Assembly (NCBI GenBank): GCA_905182985.1
Contig: CAJJDN010000142.1
Location: 166,034-230,033, forward strand
Length of the DNA stretch: 64,000 nt
From: Paramecium sonneborni
Taxonomy: Eukaryota > Ciliophora > Oligohymenophorea > Peniculida > Parameciidae
Direction: 5' to 3'
Below the pieces are notes generated by a model. That model ran no database searches, had not been told where the DNA came from, and saw only the letters and a list, made by a program, of their open reading frames with translations. Of this stretch, positions 1 through 10,524 are shown in pieces. The stretch's first letter is position 1, and each line of letters starts with the position of its first letter. A program made the translations under genes and the position numbers.

Positions 1-1599
1 ATATCTAATTTTTTTAATCTTCCTTTAAAATATCCTGCAGATTCCATTGTTGATTTAAGTGAACTTTAAGCAGCCTTATGAGATTCTTTCAATAATTCTA
101 ATTCTGTCTATAATTCTTGAACCTGCTTTTTCAATTAATCAATTTCATTCAATCTTCCTTTTTTATTCTATTAAGCAATCAAAAAATCTAATTATTGTTT
201 CAATTCAGATTTATCTCTTAATAACATTCTTACTTATTCCTTTGCTTTACTATAATCTCCCTCTAACATTATTATCTATTCTTTGAACTATTAATTTTAT
301 TTCATCAAGGCTTTTACCTATAGAAAAGAACACTCTATACTTCTTAATCTAATTTTCTCAATTTTTCAAACTATTCTACTAATTTTCTATCCTTCTCAAT
401 TTATTTATTAGAACTATCCTTATAAAGAATCTCTATTTCTCTTTGCTTACTCAATAATTCTTTATTTTAATCATTTACTAATTGTAACTATTCTAAAATA
501 GTTGCATTTTCTCTATTTAATATTTTTATATGCATACTTTTCCATTTAAAATATTCTATTCTCTTATTCTCTTCTTACATTTTAAATTTAAGCATCTTTA
601 TCTTAAAGTTGCTTCTCATAATTTTATTTTATATCTTTTAATTTTTCTTAAAGAGACATATTACTCTATTATAAATTAACTACTTTTGTATGTTCATCAT
701 TCATCTTATTCTATAATTCTTATAACTATTTATCTTTATCAGAAACTTATTTAACATAACAATTTATTTGCTAATCTAAAAATTACATTTCTTGTATTTA
801 TTTTCCATTAACCTTTTTTAAACTATCATTTTCACATTATAATTAATCCTTTTATCTTTTTACTTGTTCAACTTCTTCTTCGTTAATTTTAACCTTACTT
901 TCCATTTATTATTCTAATCTTGATAAATTTCTTAATTATTCCTCGTGCATTTTTTCCCTTTACACAATCTCATCTTAATATTTATGAATTTATTGTCTCA
1001 ATATTTCTAATTCTTAATTATGTTTATTTTTTAAATCTTATAAATCGTTCTATATCTATTTCTTATCCTCTTCTAAATCTTTTACTTAATTTATCAGTTT
1101 ATCCTTCTCTAATTTAAGTAAATTTTCAGTATAAATCAACTTCTCATTGATTTATTTTAAATCATTTCGATCTAACTACAAATCTTTTATAGTTTATTCT
1201 AATCCAGAAGTATTACCAACTTTATTCTAATTATTGGCTAACTATTAATTAGCTACATCCAATTCTGCCTTTATAGATGCAAGCTCATCTTGATGCTACT
1301 TGAGTAATTACTTAATCATATAGATGTAACTTATACCTTAAATTCTCTTTCCTTTGTTTTCCATTCCACTACATCACTTTGATTTTTTTCAACAAGTTTT
1401 AGATTTTATGTCTCAAGCATTTTGATCTTCTCCTATAATTCTAAAACCTAGAATAAATTAAAAGTTGATCAAATACATCAGCATTCTAATTGATTCGTGT
1501 CTCAAGTGCAGCAACTTTTGATTCAAGTTGTAAAACTTAAGTTTATCTACTTTCTAGTTCTGATTCTAGAGATTTGATTTTGATATCTTTATCAGTCAT
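1..1599 (-). CDS. Coiled-coil protein, 3' end beyond the window
   Basis: The reading frame opens at the ATG at 1597-1599 and stays free of TGA to base 1 once three short introns are removed (1448-1476, 1311-1336, 318-340). The product begins MTDKDIKIKSLESELESR and is almost entirely charged heptad-like sequence rich in Lys, Glu, Gln and Leu, so it is a long coiled coil with no catalytic motif that I can see. Such proteins in ciliates are often cytoskeletal, basal-body or tethering proteins, but nothing here fixes a role. The C-terminus lies outside the window. The frame and introns are well supported; the function is unknown. Confidence 0.7.
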
Positions 1600-2269
1600 T
1601 AAATTTATTAATATGGGAATAGACATTGTTCACTTCTACAGTAGCTATGGTAGTTAACATAACAATATTATGTAAATATATTAAAATGATCACAATTCCG
1701 AAAAAAAGCCATCCATTTACTTTCTCTTTAACTGATGAAGCTTTCAGCTATTTAAATTACAAACAATTGCTCTTTCACTATTGATAGAGTATTTTAAAAT
1801 CGATTTTAGTTTAATTATTCTAATTGCTCTTGCCTTAATATGAATGGAGACTTTTTTAGAGGAATAAGATTTGATAATTAATATGATACACTAAAGATTC
1901 TTGCATCTTCAATTTATATTACAATCACAGCATACCTATATTGTAATTTCACCTATACTGATGATCATCTATGGAATCAATATTTATGTATTGCCACAAC
2001 CTTTCGAATTACTAGCTGAATTTTGTAATTAACTGGACATGGACAAAGCAAAAATATTTATAATTTTCTTAAAAAGAGCCCCAACCTTTTCAAATAATAT
2101 TTTACAAATATTTGTTGCTCCTCAATATGTATTTTTAGAAATATAATCTTTTCAGGTTATAAATCATAAATTAATAAGGATGATAAAACTTAGTATGAAA
2201 AGAATATCAAATAATTCAGGAGTTTAAAGAAACTATAATGATATAATATTAAAAAATTAATAATAATCT
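1600..2269. other. Intergenic stretch without a firm gene
   Basis: About 670 bases between the divergent coiled-coil gene and BLOC1S2. Two overlapping frames on the plus strand stay open for 60-80 codons (for example from the ATG near 1726 and around 1960-2150), but neither joins into a convincing protein with recognisable introns. It probably holds the promoters of both neighbours. Confidence 0.4.
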
Positions 2270-2671
2270 ATGATTGGCAAAGAACAAGTCGATGTTATTG
2301 ATTAATATGCATAATCAATTGTTAATTATGTTGACAATTAACAAAAAAGTATGTACATGTTCCTATTTATTAAAAGTTATTTAATTGAAAACATCTACAA
2401 TCTAAAAATTGAATGAGGTGACAATTGTGCATTACTAAAAAAACTTAGATAAAATAAATTAAATTCGATCAGAGTTTGAAGAAACTAAAAGCATTTGTAA
2501 GTTATTCAATCTTTTATCAAGATTGTAGAAAATAAATTAGATGAAAATATTTAGAAAATCAATTAAATTTAGAATTCTATTGAAGGTATGGAATCATCTG
2601 TAGATCATTTGGATTCTATTTTAAAAAGGATTGAAACTAAATTGACAGAATTAGAAAAATTGAAACAATGA
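2270..2671 (+). CDS. BLOC1S2: BLOC-1 subunit 2 (BLOS2) homologue
   Basis: Spliced product of about 113 residues starting MIGKEQVDVIDQY, with introns at 2349-2376 and 2497-2528. The whole protein is helical; its C-terminal half (NSIEGMESSVDHLDSILKR, then ETKLTELEKLKQ) follows the pattern of BLOC-1 subunit 2, where a conserved helix with xVxxLDxxxxxLExKxxxLEK closes the protein. BLOS2 belongs to the BLOC-1 and BORC complexes, which act in endosome and lysosome biogenesis and positioning. Length fits the family. The next gene follows on the same strand after only 41 bases. Family assignment rests on this short helical motif, so it is likely but not certain. Confidence 0.65.
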
Positions 2672-2712
2672 TATCTGATTGAGTTGATTTTAAAAATCAA
2701 ATATTATTTAAT

Positions 2713-4186
2713 ATGTAAAGTGAGTTTTAGGAAGAAGTAGTTAAATCAGAATATGTTTAAGCAGAGGAACAATCGTTGAAGTTCTAAAACATGGTTAGTT
2801 ATAATCCAGAACAACTAGTAGAAGATCGTCTTAGAGAATCTATTCGATAATCAGCTGCTTAAAGACCAGCTAATCATTAAGATGACCCAACTTCAGTTAA
2901 ATTTCATAGACATCAATCATATAACCAATTATAAGCTTGGATGGAATAGGTTGGAATTGATATGTAGCAACACAGATAAATTATTAAGGATGTATATCGT
3001 ATTTTAGATAAACGAATTGCAATTTCAAATAGAAGCATTCAAAATCTAATTCATTTTATCAAGACTTTTGTGTAACATGAAAAATAAAATGTAGAATATT
3101 TGAGAACTAAAAATAAAGATATATCTAAACTATTTTAAGATGGTTCAACAACGTATTATCCTAAATTAGATGAAACAATTAAAGAAATTTGTAATTATGA
3201 TCAAGGTAATGCAATAAAAATATTAAATCTACTTGATGGAATTGATAAATTCATTAAAGAGAAATTGGATTTCAATATTGATATGTTTGAATCTGGAATT
3301 TCAATCCATAGAGATCAATATAGAAAAGCCTTCAGTAATTTTGCATCAAGTTCATCCAAACTTACTAAATATCGTAGGAAACATCAAGGCTTATATATTA
3401 AGTAAATGTAAGGGGAAAATAAAGGTAAAGATCTTTATCATACTGAACGTAAATTGATTAATTCTTTCCTTGAAATGGCCAAATTATAAAAAAATATGGG
3501 ATAAGCTGTTACTAGATTATTTGATGAAGTAAAAAAATAAGAAGTCCATAGATATCAAATAGTTATAACTTCTTTAAGAATGTATCTTGATAAACATGTC
3601 TAATTGAGTTAAAGCAAATAATAATAGATTTCAGCCTAAGAAGAACTTATTTATGGAGTAAATTTTTCATTTTTACATACTCTAGCTCATAAATCAATTA
3701 GAAAATGATTAAGTAGTTTAATCATTTGAAGTACTCAGTTTCTTAGGCCAAGATATTGTGAGAATTATTTAGAAAATGCTAGGCAAATAATAATTGACAC
3801 TTTAACAATTTTAGGATTTTCTTTGTAATTATCCTGATGCATATATTAAATTGGGAAGTGTCTAAGAAAATCATTCTTTAGTTAAATTAAAAATCAAAAA
3901 TGCATAAATAGATTGTGGTAATGTTTTGAAGACATGGAAACCCTGCTAAATTATAGCTACAATTGATAATAATATTCTTATCTATCTTAAAGAAAACAAT
4001 GAATTTAAAGGAAAGTTTCTATGTGATTCTTCCCAAATTGTTTAAAAGACTAGAATGCCTTTAACTGCAGAAATTAAATGTACTAAACCCGGATTTATAT
4101 TTGATTCTACAAAAACAGCTCTCTTATAATTAGAAGCTTAAGATTTTGATTCTCTTCATGGATTGTTATTTAAAGAGCTTAAATGA
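2713..4186 (+). CDS. BAR/F-BAR-like protein with C-terminal PH-like domain
   Basis: Spliced product of 481 residues with one 28-base intron (3658-3685); the total length is an exact multiple of three. Residues about 60-370 form a long helical region with the spacing of a BAR or F-BAR membrane-bending domain (for example ILDKRIAISNRSIQNLIHF). Residues about 390-481 look like a PH domain, with alternating beta-strand residues and a closing helix (AQDFDSLHGLLFKEL). Proteins with this order bind and curve membranes and recruit partners to phosphoinositides. The start was set at the first in-frame ATG after the upstream TGA; the ATG at 2791 is an alternative. The domain calls are by pattern only. 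Confidence 0.55.
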
Positions 4187-5271
4187 TTTTATTTTTATCT
4201 ATATTGAATGCACTCTATCAAATTAAACATTTATGACCAAATTATTTATAGAATATTAAAAAAAACAAATTTCTTTTCATTACAATTCAGTTATGTAACA
4301 AAATCACCTAAATTACAATAAATACAATTTCTAACACACCAATTGATTGTTTATCATCTTGATCACATACAGATGTCTTAAGTTACGAAACATAAACATA
4401 ATTTTATCTGTTTAAACATTAAAAATTTTATTTTTAAGATATAGTTATTCAGATCAATAATCAAAGGATTCTCTCGATTTTAATTATTATAGAATAATAG
4501 TGGATATCTTATTTATTATTATTGATATCATCTTCACAATCTCTATAATAAAAACTATTTGGATAAAGTAGGATACCTCTAGATTCAAAAAAAATTATAA
4601 GGGAAATATTTGTTAAGAAGTGAAATCATATCTTTGGAAACAATATATACTGAATAATTTGAATTATTGTTGATGAAAGTTTTATTTTAAAATAAAGAAA
4701 GTATTCTTAAGAAAGTATTCTTATCTCTTACTATGAGAGAAATCTACATAATTTATAGATTGAGTCCATAGTTTGCGTACTCTTCTTTTTTTAATCTATT
4801 AAAAATTCCTTCAGTATTTTAAAAATCCAAAGTTCAAATATCCATCAGTCTATGATAGACAAAAACTAAATCCATTCTAATAAAAAGTATTATAATGAGT
4901 TTAAAAAGGAGCTCGAGAAAGGAAACTAATTTTATCTGAGTCATTTTGATTATAATTATTGATCAGAGTAAATGATTGTTTAAGAGTTGTATCGTTTGGA
5001 TTGTATATCATAGAGTTAAAAAATTTCTTTTTTCTAATTTGATTATTGTTCTTTATCCATTTTAATAGATTTAATTCAGTCTGAATCTATCATTTGATGA
5101 TTATCTTTGTTAGAATTCAGACAAAATTTCATCTAATTTTATTTAAACTTATAGAACTTAGTTTAAAGCCAAATAAGGCTTTTCATTTATATAGGAGACT
5201 GGTTACAAGTAAGAGAGAAAATATAGAATTAGAGAAATAAAAACACTTATAAATTAAATTAAAAATAAGAA
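4187..5271. other. Intergenic region, 1.1 kb, no gene recognised
   Basis: AT-rich sequence without a frame that could be extended by introns into a protein. It contains a short tandem duplication near 4698-4725 (two copies of a GAAAGTATTCTTA unit). Nothing else stands out. Confidence 0.5.
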
Positions 5272-6102
5272 ATGTAAATTCCTACTATAAATTAATTAGA
5301 TTTAAGTGTTGATTAATAGCATATAAATTAAAGTTAGCCTGAGAGTAATAAAAATTTAAGAGTAAAAAATAGTAATGTGAGCATAGGTTCAATTTTATTT
5401 AAGTAATTCAATATTTGCAGCATCACATTTCCATTGTCAATAATACTTCTGTTGTACTTCTGGATTTTGTTCATCTATCAATAAGTGAATGAAAAATTAT
5501 TAAGTTGTGTTCTATACGATTGTGGAGCTAAGTTTAGGCCAGACATTAAACACAGAAGTTAATTTTATAGAATGCTGATTTCAATTCCTCAATTTGGAGG
5601 AATAACACATATTATTATAGGCTTCATTACAATTTAAATGTACGGATATATATCTGAATTAAAATATGGGAAATTGAAGTATAGTTTAATTCTCTTTTTG
5701 TCAGGCTACTCAAGCAATTTATTGAGCTCTTTAATTTATCCTTATAATTTAACTGTAGGAAGTTATGGGATTATTTATGGAGTAATTATACTTTATGGAT
5801 TTATAATCATTTAATAGAAATAATTGGGATAATATAAGAAATTGATATTAAGTATATACTTTTTAGTATTTTGTATCAATTTTATTCCGATTATTTCAAC
5901 AAATTAAGTAGATATAGCATGTATTTTTGGAGGTATTCTCTCAACTCTTTTAATGGGAATATACTTCTAAAATTTTGAATTTCAAAGAGGAAATATTATT
6001 TCTTATAGTGCTTTAATTTTGTAATTAATTTACTTGATAACTGGTACAATCTTAATATTTATATTGGAAGTTGATGACATATAAATAAGTAGATTTTGCT
6101 GA
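5272..6102 (+). CDS. Rhomboid-like membrane protein, catalytic residues missing
   Basis: Intronless gene for 276 residues beginning MQIPTINQLDLSVDQQ. After a hydrophilic N-terminus there are about seven hydrophobic segments. The rhomboid fold is visible: YDCGAKFRPDIK and FYRMLISIPQFGGITHII (about 82-115) match the loop-1 and helix-2 region, and TVGSYGIIYGV (about 161-171) sits at the active-site helix. The family motif there is GxSG with a catalytic Ser; here it reads G-S-Y-G, so Tyr165 replaces the Ser. The catalytic His normally found in a VDxxAHxGG-type motif is replaced in VDIACIFGG (Ile218). It is therefore probably a rhomboid pseudoprotease of the iRhom/Derlin kind rather than a protease. 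Start is the first ATG of the open frame. Confidence 0.75.
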
Positions 6103-6136
6103 TTTAATTTTATATATTATTATTTATTTACTAATA

Positions 6137-6725
6137 ATGGACGCAATTATTTAATATGATAAATCTGAATTTCATGAGACATCATCTGGAATAAAAATAT
6201 CTAAGAAATCTATAATTAAGGGCACTGAATAAATTAATGTAAGTGGTAGATGCATCTTTTTTCATGATGTTATTTTAAGAGGAGATTTAGCTAAAGTATC
6301 AATAGGCAAATATTTGGTTGTTCATGAAAAGGTCACCCTAAAACCATCATATACCTATGGTTACACAAAAGAATCACCTACAAAAAAGGTCATAAAATTT
6401 CTTCCTTTAATGATAAGTGATTATGTAGAAATTGATTCAAGTTCTATTATTTAGGCCTCTAAAATAGGTACTTGTACATCAATTGGAAAAAATTGTTACA
6501 TTGTAATTCTTGAATGTTTATGGTGTGTAGTCTCATAGATGTATAATTGGAGAAAACTCAATAATTCTTGATGATTCCATATTGCCACCTGATACTGTTG
6601 TGCCTGCCAATAGCGTATATGGAGGAAGACCAGCTATCTACATAGCTGAAACACCAGAATCAACTGCAATAATTCAAAAGCAAAAATTGATCAATTTTTA
6701 TAAAAACTTTGTGCCTAAGAGTTGA
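6137..6725 (+). CDS. DCTN5: Dynactin subunit 5 (p25)
   Basis: Product of 186 residues (MDAIIQYDKSEF...) with one intron at 6503-6530. It shows the left-handed beta-helix hexapeptide pattern of p25: RGDLAKVSIGKYLVVHEKVT, then PLMISDYVEIDSSSI, IGKNCYI and the C-terminal ILDDSILPPDTVVPANSVYG, which resembles human DCTN5 closely, including the loop with VxPPxTVVP. p25 with p27 caps the pointed end of the dynactin Arp1 filament and helps dynein bind early endosomes. Length matches the family (about 180). It starts 34 bases after the rhomboid gene and converges with the Rab gene. Confidence 0.88.
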
Positions 6726-6755
6726 TATTATATTCTATGTTTATTTATAAATTGT

Positions 6756-7511
6756 TCAACAACAAGATTTTTTCTTTTGATTCTTCTACTATTATGAATC
6801 TTCTTACTCAAGAGTGATTATTTATTTAGTAGGAGATAGATTTATCTATCCAACTACAATACCTTATTACTAAAAAATAATAAATAATAATACATGTTTA
6901 TCCAAATCGATGATGGCATTATCAATTCGTTTTAATATTTCGTGAGTTAAATCTCGAAAGAGTTATTAGACACCAACTCCATTGAGAGCAGAAACTTCAA
7001 CGTATAAGAAATTATGGTCAACTGCATATTATCTTCCTTGGATGGATGACACTTATCGTCTAAAAATAATTGAAGAGGACCTGTATACTCTTGTAGATCA
7101 ATTTTATTGCAAACAAGTGCAATTACAACATCTTTAATTATTGAAGCTTCTACTCTCATTTCCGTTGTTTTTTACTTCTTGCACCCATTTTTCAATCCCA
7201 TTAAATGATTGCATACTACTACAATCATAGCATAGAAGCACTCCTATAGCAGATCGATAGTATGCACGAATCAGAGATCTAAATGTCTCTTGTCCTGCTG
7301 TATCCCATATTGACAGACGTATAATTGAACCACAGATATTAATGTCCTTAATACCAAATTCTATACCGACTGTGGCTTCATGTTCTTGACGTGGTCGATC
7401 ATGCAAAAATTATTATACAAGACATGATTTTCCAACATCTAAATCTATATTAGCTATTTTACATGAATCCCCAATTACGATAAATTTGAATAAGTACTTA
7501 TATGCAGACAT
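6756..7511 (-). CDS. Rab-family small GTPase
   Basis: Spliced product of 218 residues with four introns (7439-7462, 7132-7153, 7060-7088, 6870-6893). All G motifs are present: G1 GDSYVGKS, switch I Thr in TVGIEFG, G3 WDTAGQE, G4 NKIDL, G5 EVSAL. The protein ends KKSCC, a typical double-cysteine geranylgeranylation signal, so it is membrane-anchored and should regulate vesicle traffic. The switch regions resemble the Rab2/Rab4/Rab14 group, but the subfamily cannot be fixed by eye. All four introns are needed to bring the motifs into one frame, which is strong support for the model. Confidence 0.9.
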
Positions 7512-7836
7512 TCACTTTTTTTAATTATTAATTTATATATAATTATTTACCTAAGTTTTTTATCAAATTGAATCCTAACCATAATTATTTATTGTTACAT
7601 CTCAAAAATACTATTACCTTACTTCAATCAAATTAAATCTAATATTTATTATTATTCATTCAAAAAATACCTAGAAAAAATATATTGATACAATTCTTAT
7701 ATTATTTTCCTCATTAATGATAGAAGAATTAAAGAAAATGGAATTTTGAATAAAATACATAAATAGTTTAAAGCAATTATTCAATAGAAAAATATTATAT
7801 AATCATATATTTAAAAAAATAAATTTTTGTAAACTC
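7512..7836. other. Intergenic, nothing recognised
   Basis: About 325 AT-rich bases upstream of the Rab gene, leading into the duplicated block. No frame or element was recognised. Confidence 0.5.
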
Positions 7837-9040
7837 TAAATGATATCCACATATCAAGAGAGAATAAAATTAGGAATAGAAATTTAAAAAAAAAATATAT
7901 TGTGATACAGGAATTTTATTATATAGTAGTAGTTCAAAAATAAATAAAAGTTGAAATACAAAAGATCTCTTTTAATTTAGTGTTAGTTTTCTATTCTTTA
8001 TTAATCAAGTAGAAATACCAAGAATTCAAAAGTAGGCTCTTTCAAATATTAACTTAGAAAAGATGATTGTGATATTTATAAGTAATTAAACAAAAGAATG
8101 TACCTTAGAAATGTAACTCGTTAAGAAATGTAAGGGCAGATAGATGCACTTAAATTGTAAATTGAACAAGCTAGATAAAACCATGAACGAACTATAAAAT
8201 AAATTCGTTCTGACAATTAGAAAGAGGTAAGGATGCTCACATTTGATAGATTAAAGCTCTTTAAGATGAAATCAAAAGGACCTAGGAAATTGTGGCTAAT
8301 GTGTAGTTTTAATAGTACTTTAAGATGAAGAATGACAATTTAAAGTTAACATAAGAGAATACAATGTTAAGAGATATGCTAAAGGCTTGTCAAATTACAA
8401 ATTCTACCAAATAAATGGAAATATCAAGAATTCGTTAGCATTTGCGTAGAATAGAAGGGTAATCATTAGAAATTCGCAAAGAGCCTAGCAATTAAGTATG
8501 CAAATAAAACAATATAATAAAGTCAAAATAGAATGAATATTCAATTTAACGTAAATACTCAAATTACAAACATCCAACTTAACCATCATTAAATGAATCA
8601 AATACAGAACCATCACCTAAATTATAGCCTATCAAATTCAAAGTTAATTAATGATATATAATTTATCTCTATTAAATAAATTGCAATTTTTGAATTCTTT
8701 TAATTTCTTACTGTTTCATCCATTATCTATATTTATAGCTAATTTAATGCTAACAGCACCATCACTTAAACATTCTTTATTTAATAATATTTTCTAATTT
8801 CTATTCAAAGTTGTTTTCTTCTTTAACTTTTTATTCTTAGTTAAAATAATATTAAGAATATTAGATAGAGATGTTAACTTTATATTCTTAGATTCTCTTT
8901 TTATTAAAATTTGCCTCTATTTGTTTTCCTTAATACTTATTATTGCTTTAGTTTTTTAAGTAATTGAGTTATCAAGTATTTTTGATCATTTACATACATA
9001 AATTTCGAATTAATTTATGTGTAGATGATTTTAAACATTA
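7837..9040 (+). repeat. First copy of a 1,204-bp perfect direct duplication
   Basis: The sequence from 7837 to 9040 is repeated at 9042-10245 with no difference that I could find, and the two copies are separated by a single N. It contains one small gene (8098-8654) and about 385 bases of AT-rich downstream sequence with no further gene. The arrangement is what results when two contigs sharing an end are placed side by side instead of being merged, so it is probably not a real duplication. Confidence 0.9.
8098..8654 (+). CDS. Small coiled-coil protein (copy 1)
   Basis: Product of 177 residues starting MYLRNVTRQEMQGQ, with one intron (8227-8249). The first 120 residues are a coiled coil (ALKLQIEQARQNHER, then DNLKLTQENTMLRDMLK); the tail is Ser/Asn/Pro-rich and basic (KYSNYKHPTQPSLNES). 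No family recognised. The same gene is repeated without change at 9303-9859 in the second half of an apparent assembly duplication, so only one locus is likely to exist. Confidence 0.7.
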
Positions 9041-9041
9041 N
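9041..9041. other. Single N joining two overlapping contigs
   Basis: One undetermined base placed exactly between the two identical 1,204-bp copies. Read as a scaffold gap symbol, it marks a join whose flanks actually overlap completely. Confidence 0.85.
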
Positions 9042-10245
9042 TAAATGATATCCACATATCAAGAGAGAATAAAATTAGGAATAGAAATTTAAAAAAAAAA
9101 TATATTGTGATACAGGAATTTTATTATATAGTAGTAGTTCAAAAATAAATAAAAGTTGAAATACAAAAGATCTCTTTTAATTTAGTGTTAGTTTTCTATT
9201 CTTTATTAATCAAGTAGAAATACCAAGAATTCAAAAGTAGGCTCTTTCAAATATTAACTTAGAAAAGATGATTGTGATATTTATAAGTAATTAAACAAAA
9301 GAATGTACCTTAGAAATGTAACTCGTTAAGAAATGTAAGGGCAGATAGATGCACTTAAATTGTAAATTGAACAAGCTAGATAAAACCATGAACGAACTAT
9401 AAAATAAATTCGTTCTGACAATTAGAAAGAGGTAAGGATGCTCACATTTGATAGATTAAAGCTCTTTAAGATGAAATCAAAAGGACCTAGGAAATTGTGG
9501 CTAATGTGTAGTTTTAATAGTACTTTAAGATGAAGAATGACAATTTAAAGTTAACATAAGAGAATACAATGTTAAGAGATATGCTAAAGGCTTGTCAAAT
9601 TACAAATTCTACCAAATAAATGGAAATATCAAGAATTCGTTAGCATTTGCGTAGAATAGAAGGGTAATCATTAGAAATTCGCAAAGAGCCTAGCAATTAA
9701 GTATGCAAATAAAACAATATAATAAAGTCAAAATAGAATGAATATTCAATTTAACGTAAATACTCAAATTACAAACATCCAACTTAACCATCATTAAATG
9801 AATCAAATACAGAACCATCACCTAAATTATAGCCTATCAAATTCAAAGTTAATTAATGATATATAATTTATCTCTATTAAATAAATTGCAATTTTTGAAT
9901 TCTTTTAATTTCTTACTGTTTCATCCATTATCTATATTTATAGCTAATTTAATGCTAACAGCACCATCACTTAAACATTCTTTATTTAATAATATTTTCT
10001 AATTTCTATTCAAAGTTGTTTTCTTCTTTAACTTTTTATTCTTAGTTAAAATAATATTAAGAATATTAGATAGAGATGTTAACTTTATATTCTTAGATTC
10101 TCTTTTTATTAAAATTTGCCTCTATTTGTTTTCCTTAATACTTATTATTGCTTTAGTTTTTTAAGTAATTGAGTTATCAAGTATTTTTGATCATTTACAT
10201 ACATAAATTTCGAATTAATTTATGTGTAGATGATTTTAAACATTA
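9042..10245 (+). repeat. Second copy of the 1,204-bp duplication
   Basis: Identical to 7837-9040 (offset 1,205). Unique sequence resumes after 10245 and leads into the asparaginase-ankyrin gene. Bases 9860-10524 hold no gene on either strand. Confidence 0.9.
9303..9859 (+). CDS. Small coiled-coil protein (copy 2, identical)
   Basis: Exact repeat of the gene at 8098-8654, with the corresponding intron at 9432-9454 and the same 177-residue product. Because intergenic DNA, intron and synonymous sites are all identical, this should be treated as the same locus counted twice across the N at 9041 and not as a recent paralogue. Confidence 0.7.
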
Positions 10246-10524
10246 TTTTTCAAAATTTAAGAACAAATGATTGCTAAATCTTATAAAAATTCTTGAATTT
10301 TAAGAATACGTATATATTCTTTAAGGAATAGAAATTGATAATTGATGCATATTCAATGAATCTTGATATAAATTTAATGCATTATCGAAATCTGACAATT
10401 AGAAATATTATTGAGTTTGATAAATTTTGATTAGGAGCAATTTTAAGCTGTACTTCATATTTCAGAATTTTAGTTTTGTTTAATACGCACTTTTTACATT
10501 TATTTTTAGTTTTATAATTTAAAA

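Noticed and set aside
4187..5271. Possible plus-strand coding fragments
   Set aside because: No frame could be linked through standard short introns into a protein with consistent composition.
9041..10245. True tandem gene duplication of the coiled-coil gene
   Set aside because: Identity extends through introns and non-coding DNA and ends exactly at the N, which fits contig overlap better than duplication.
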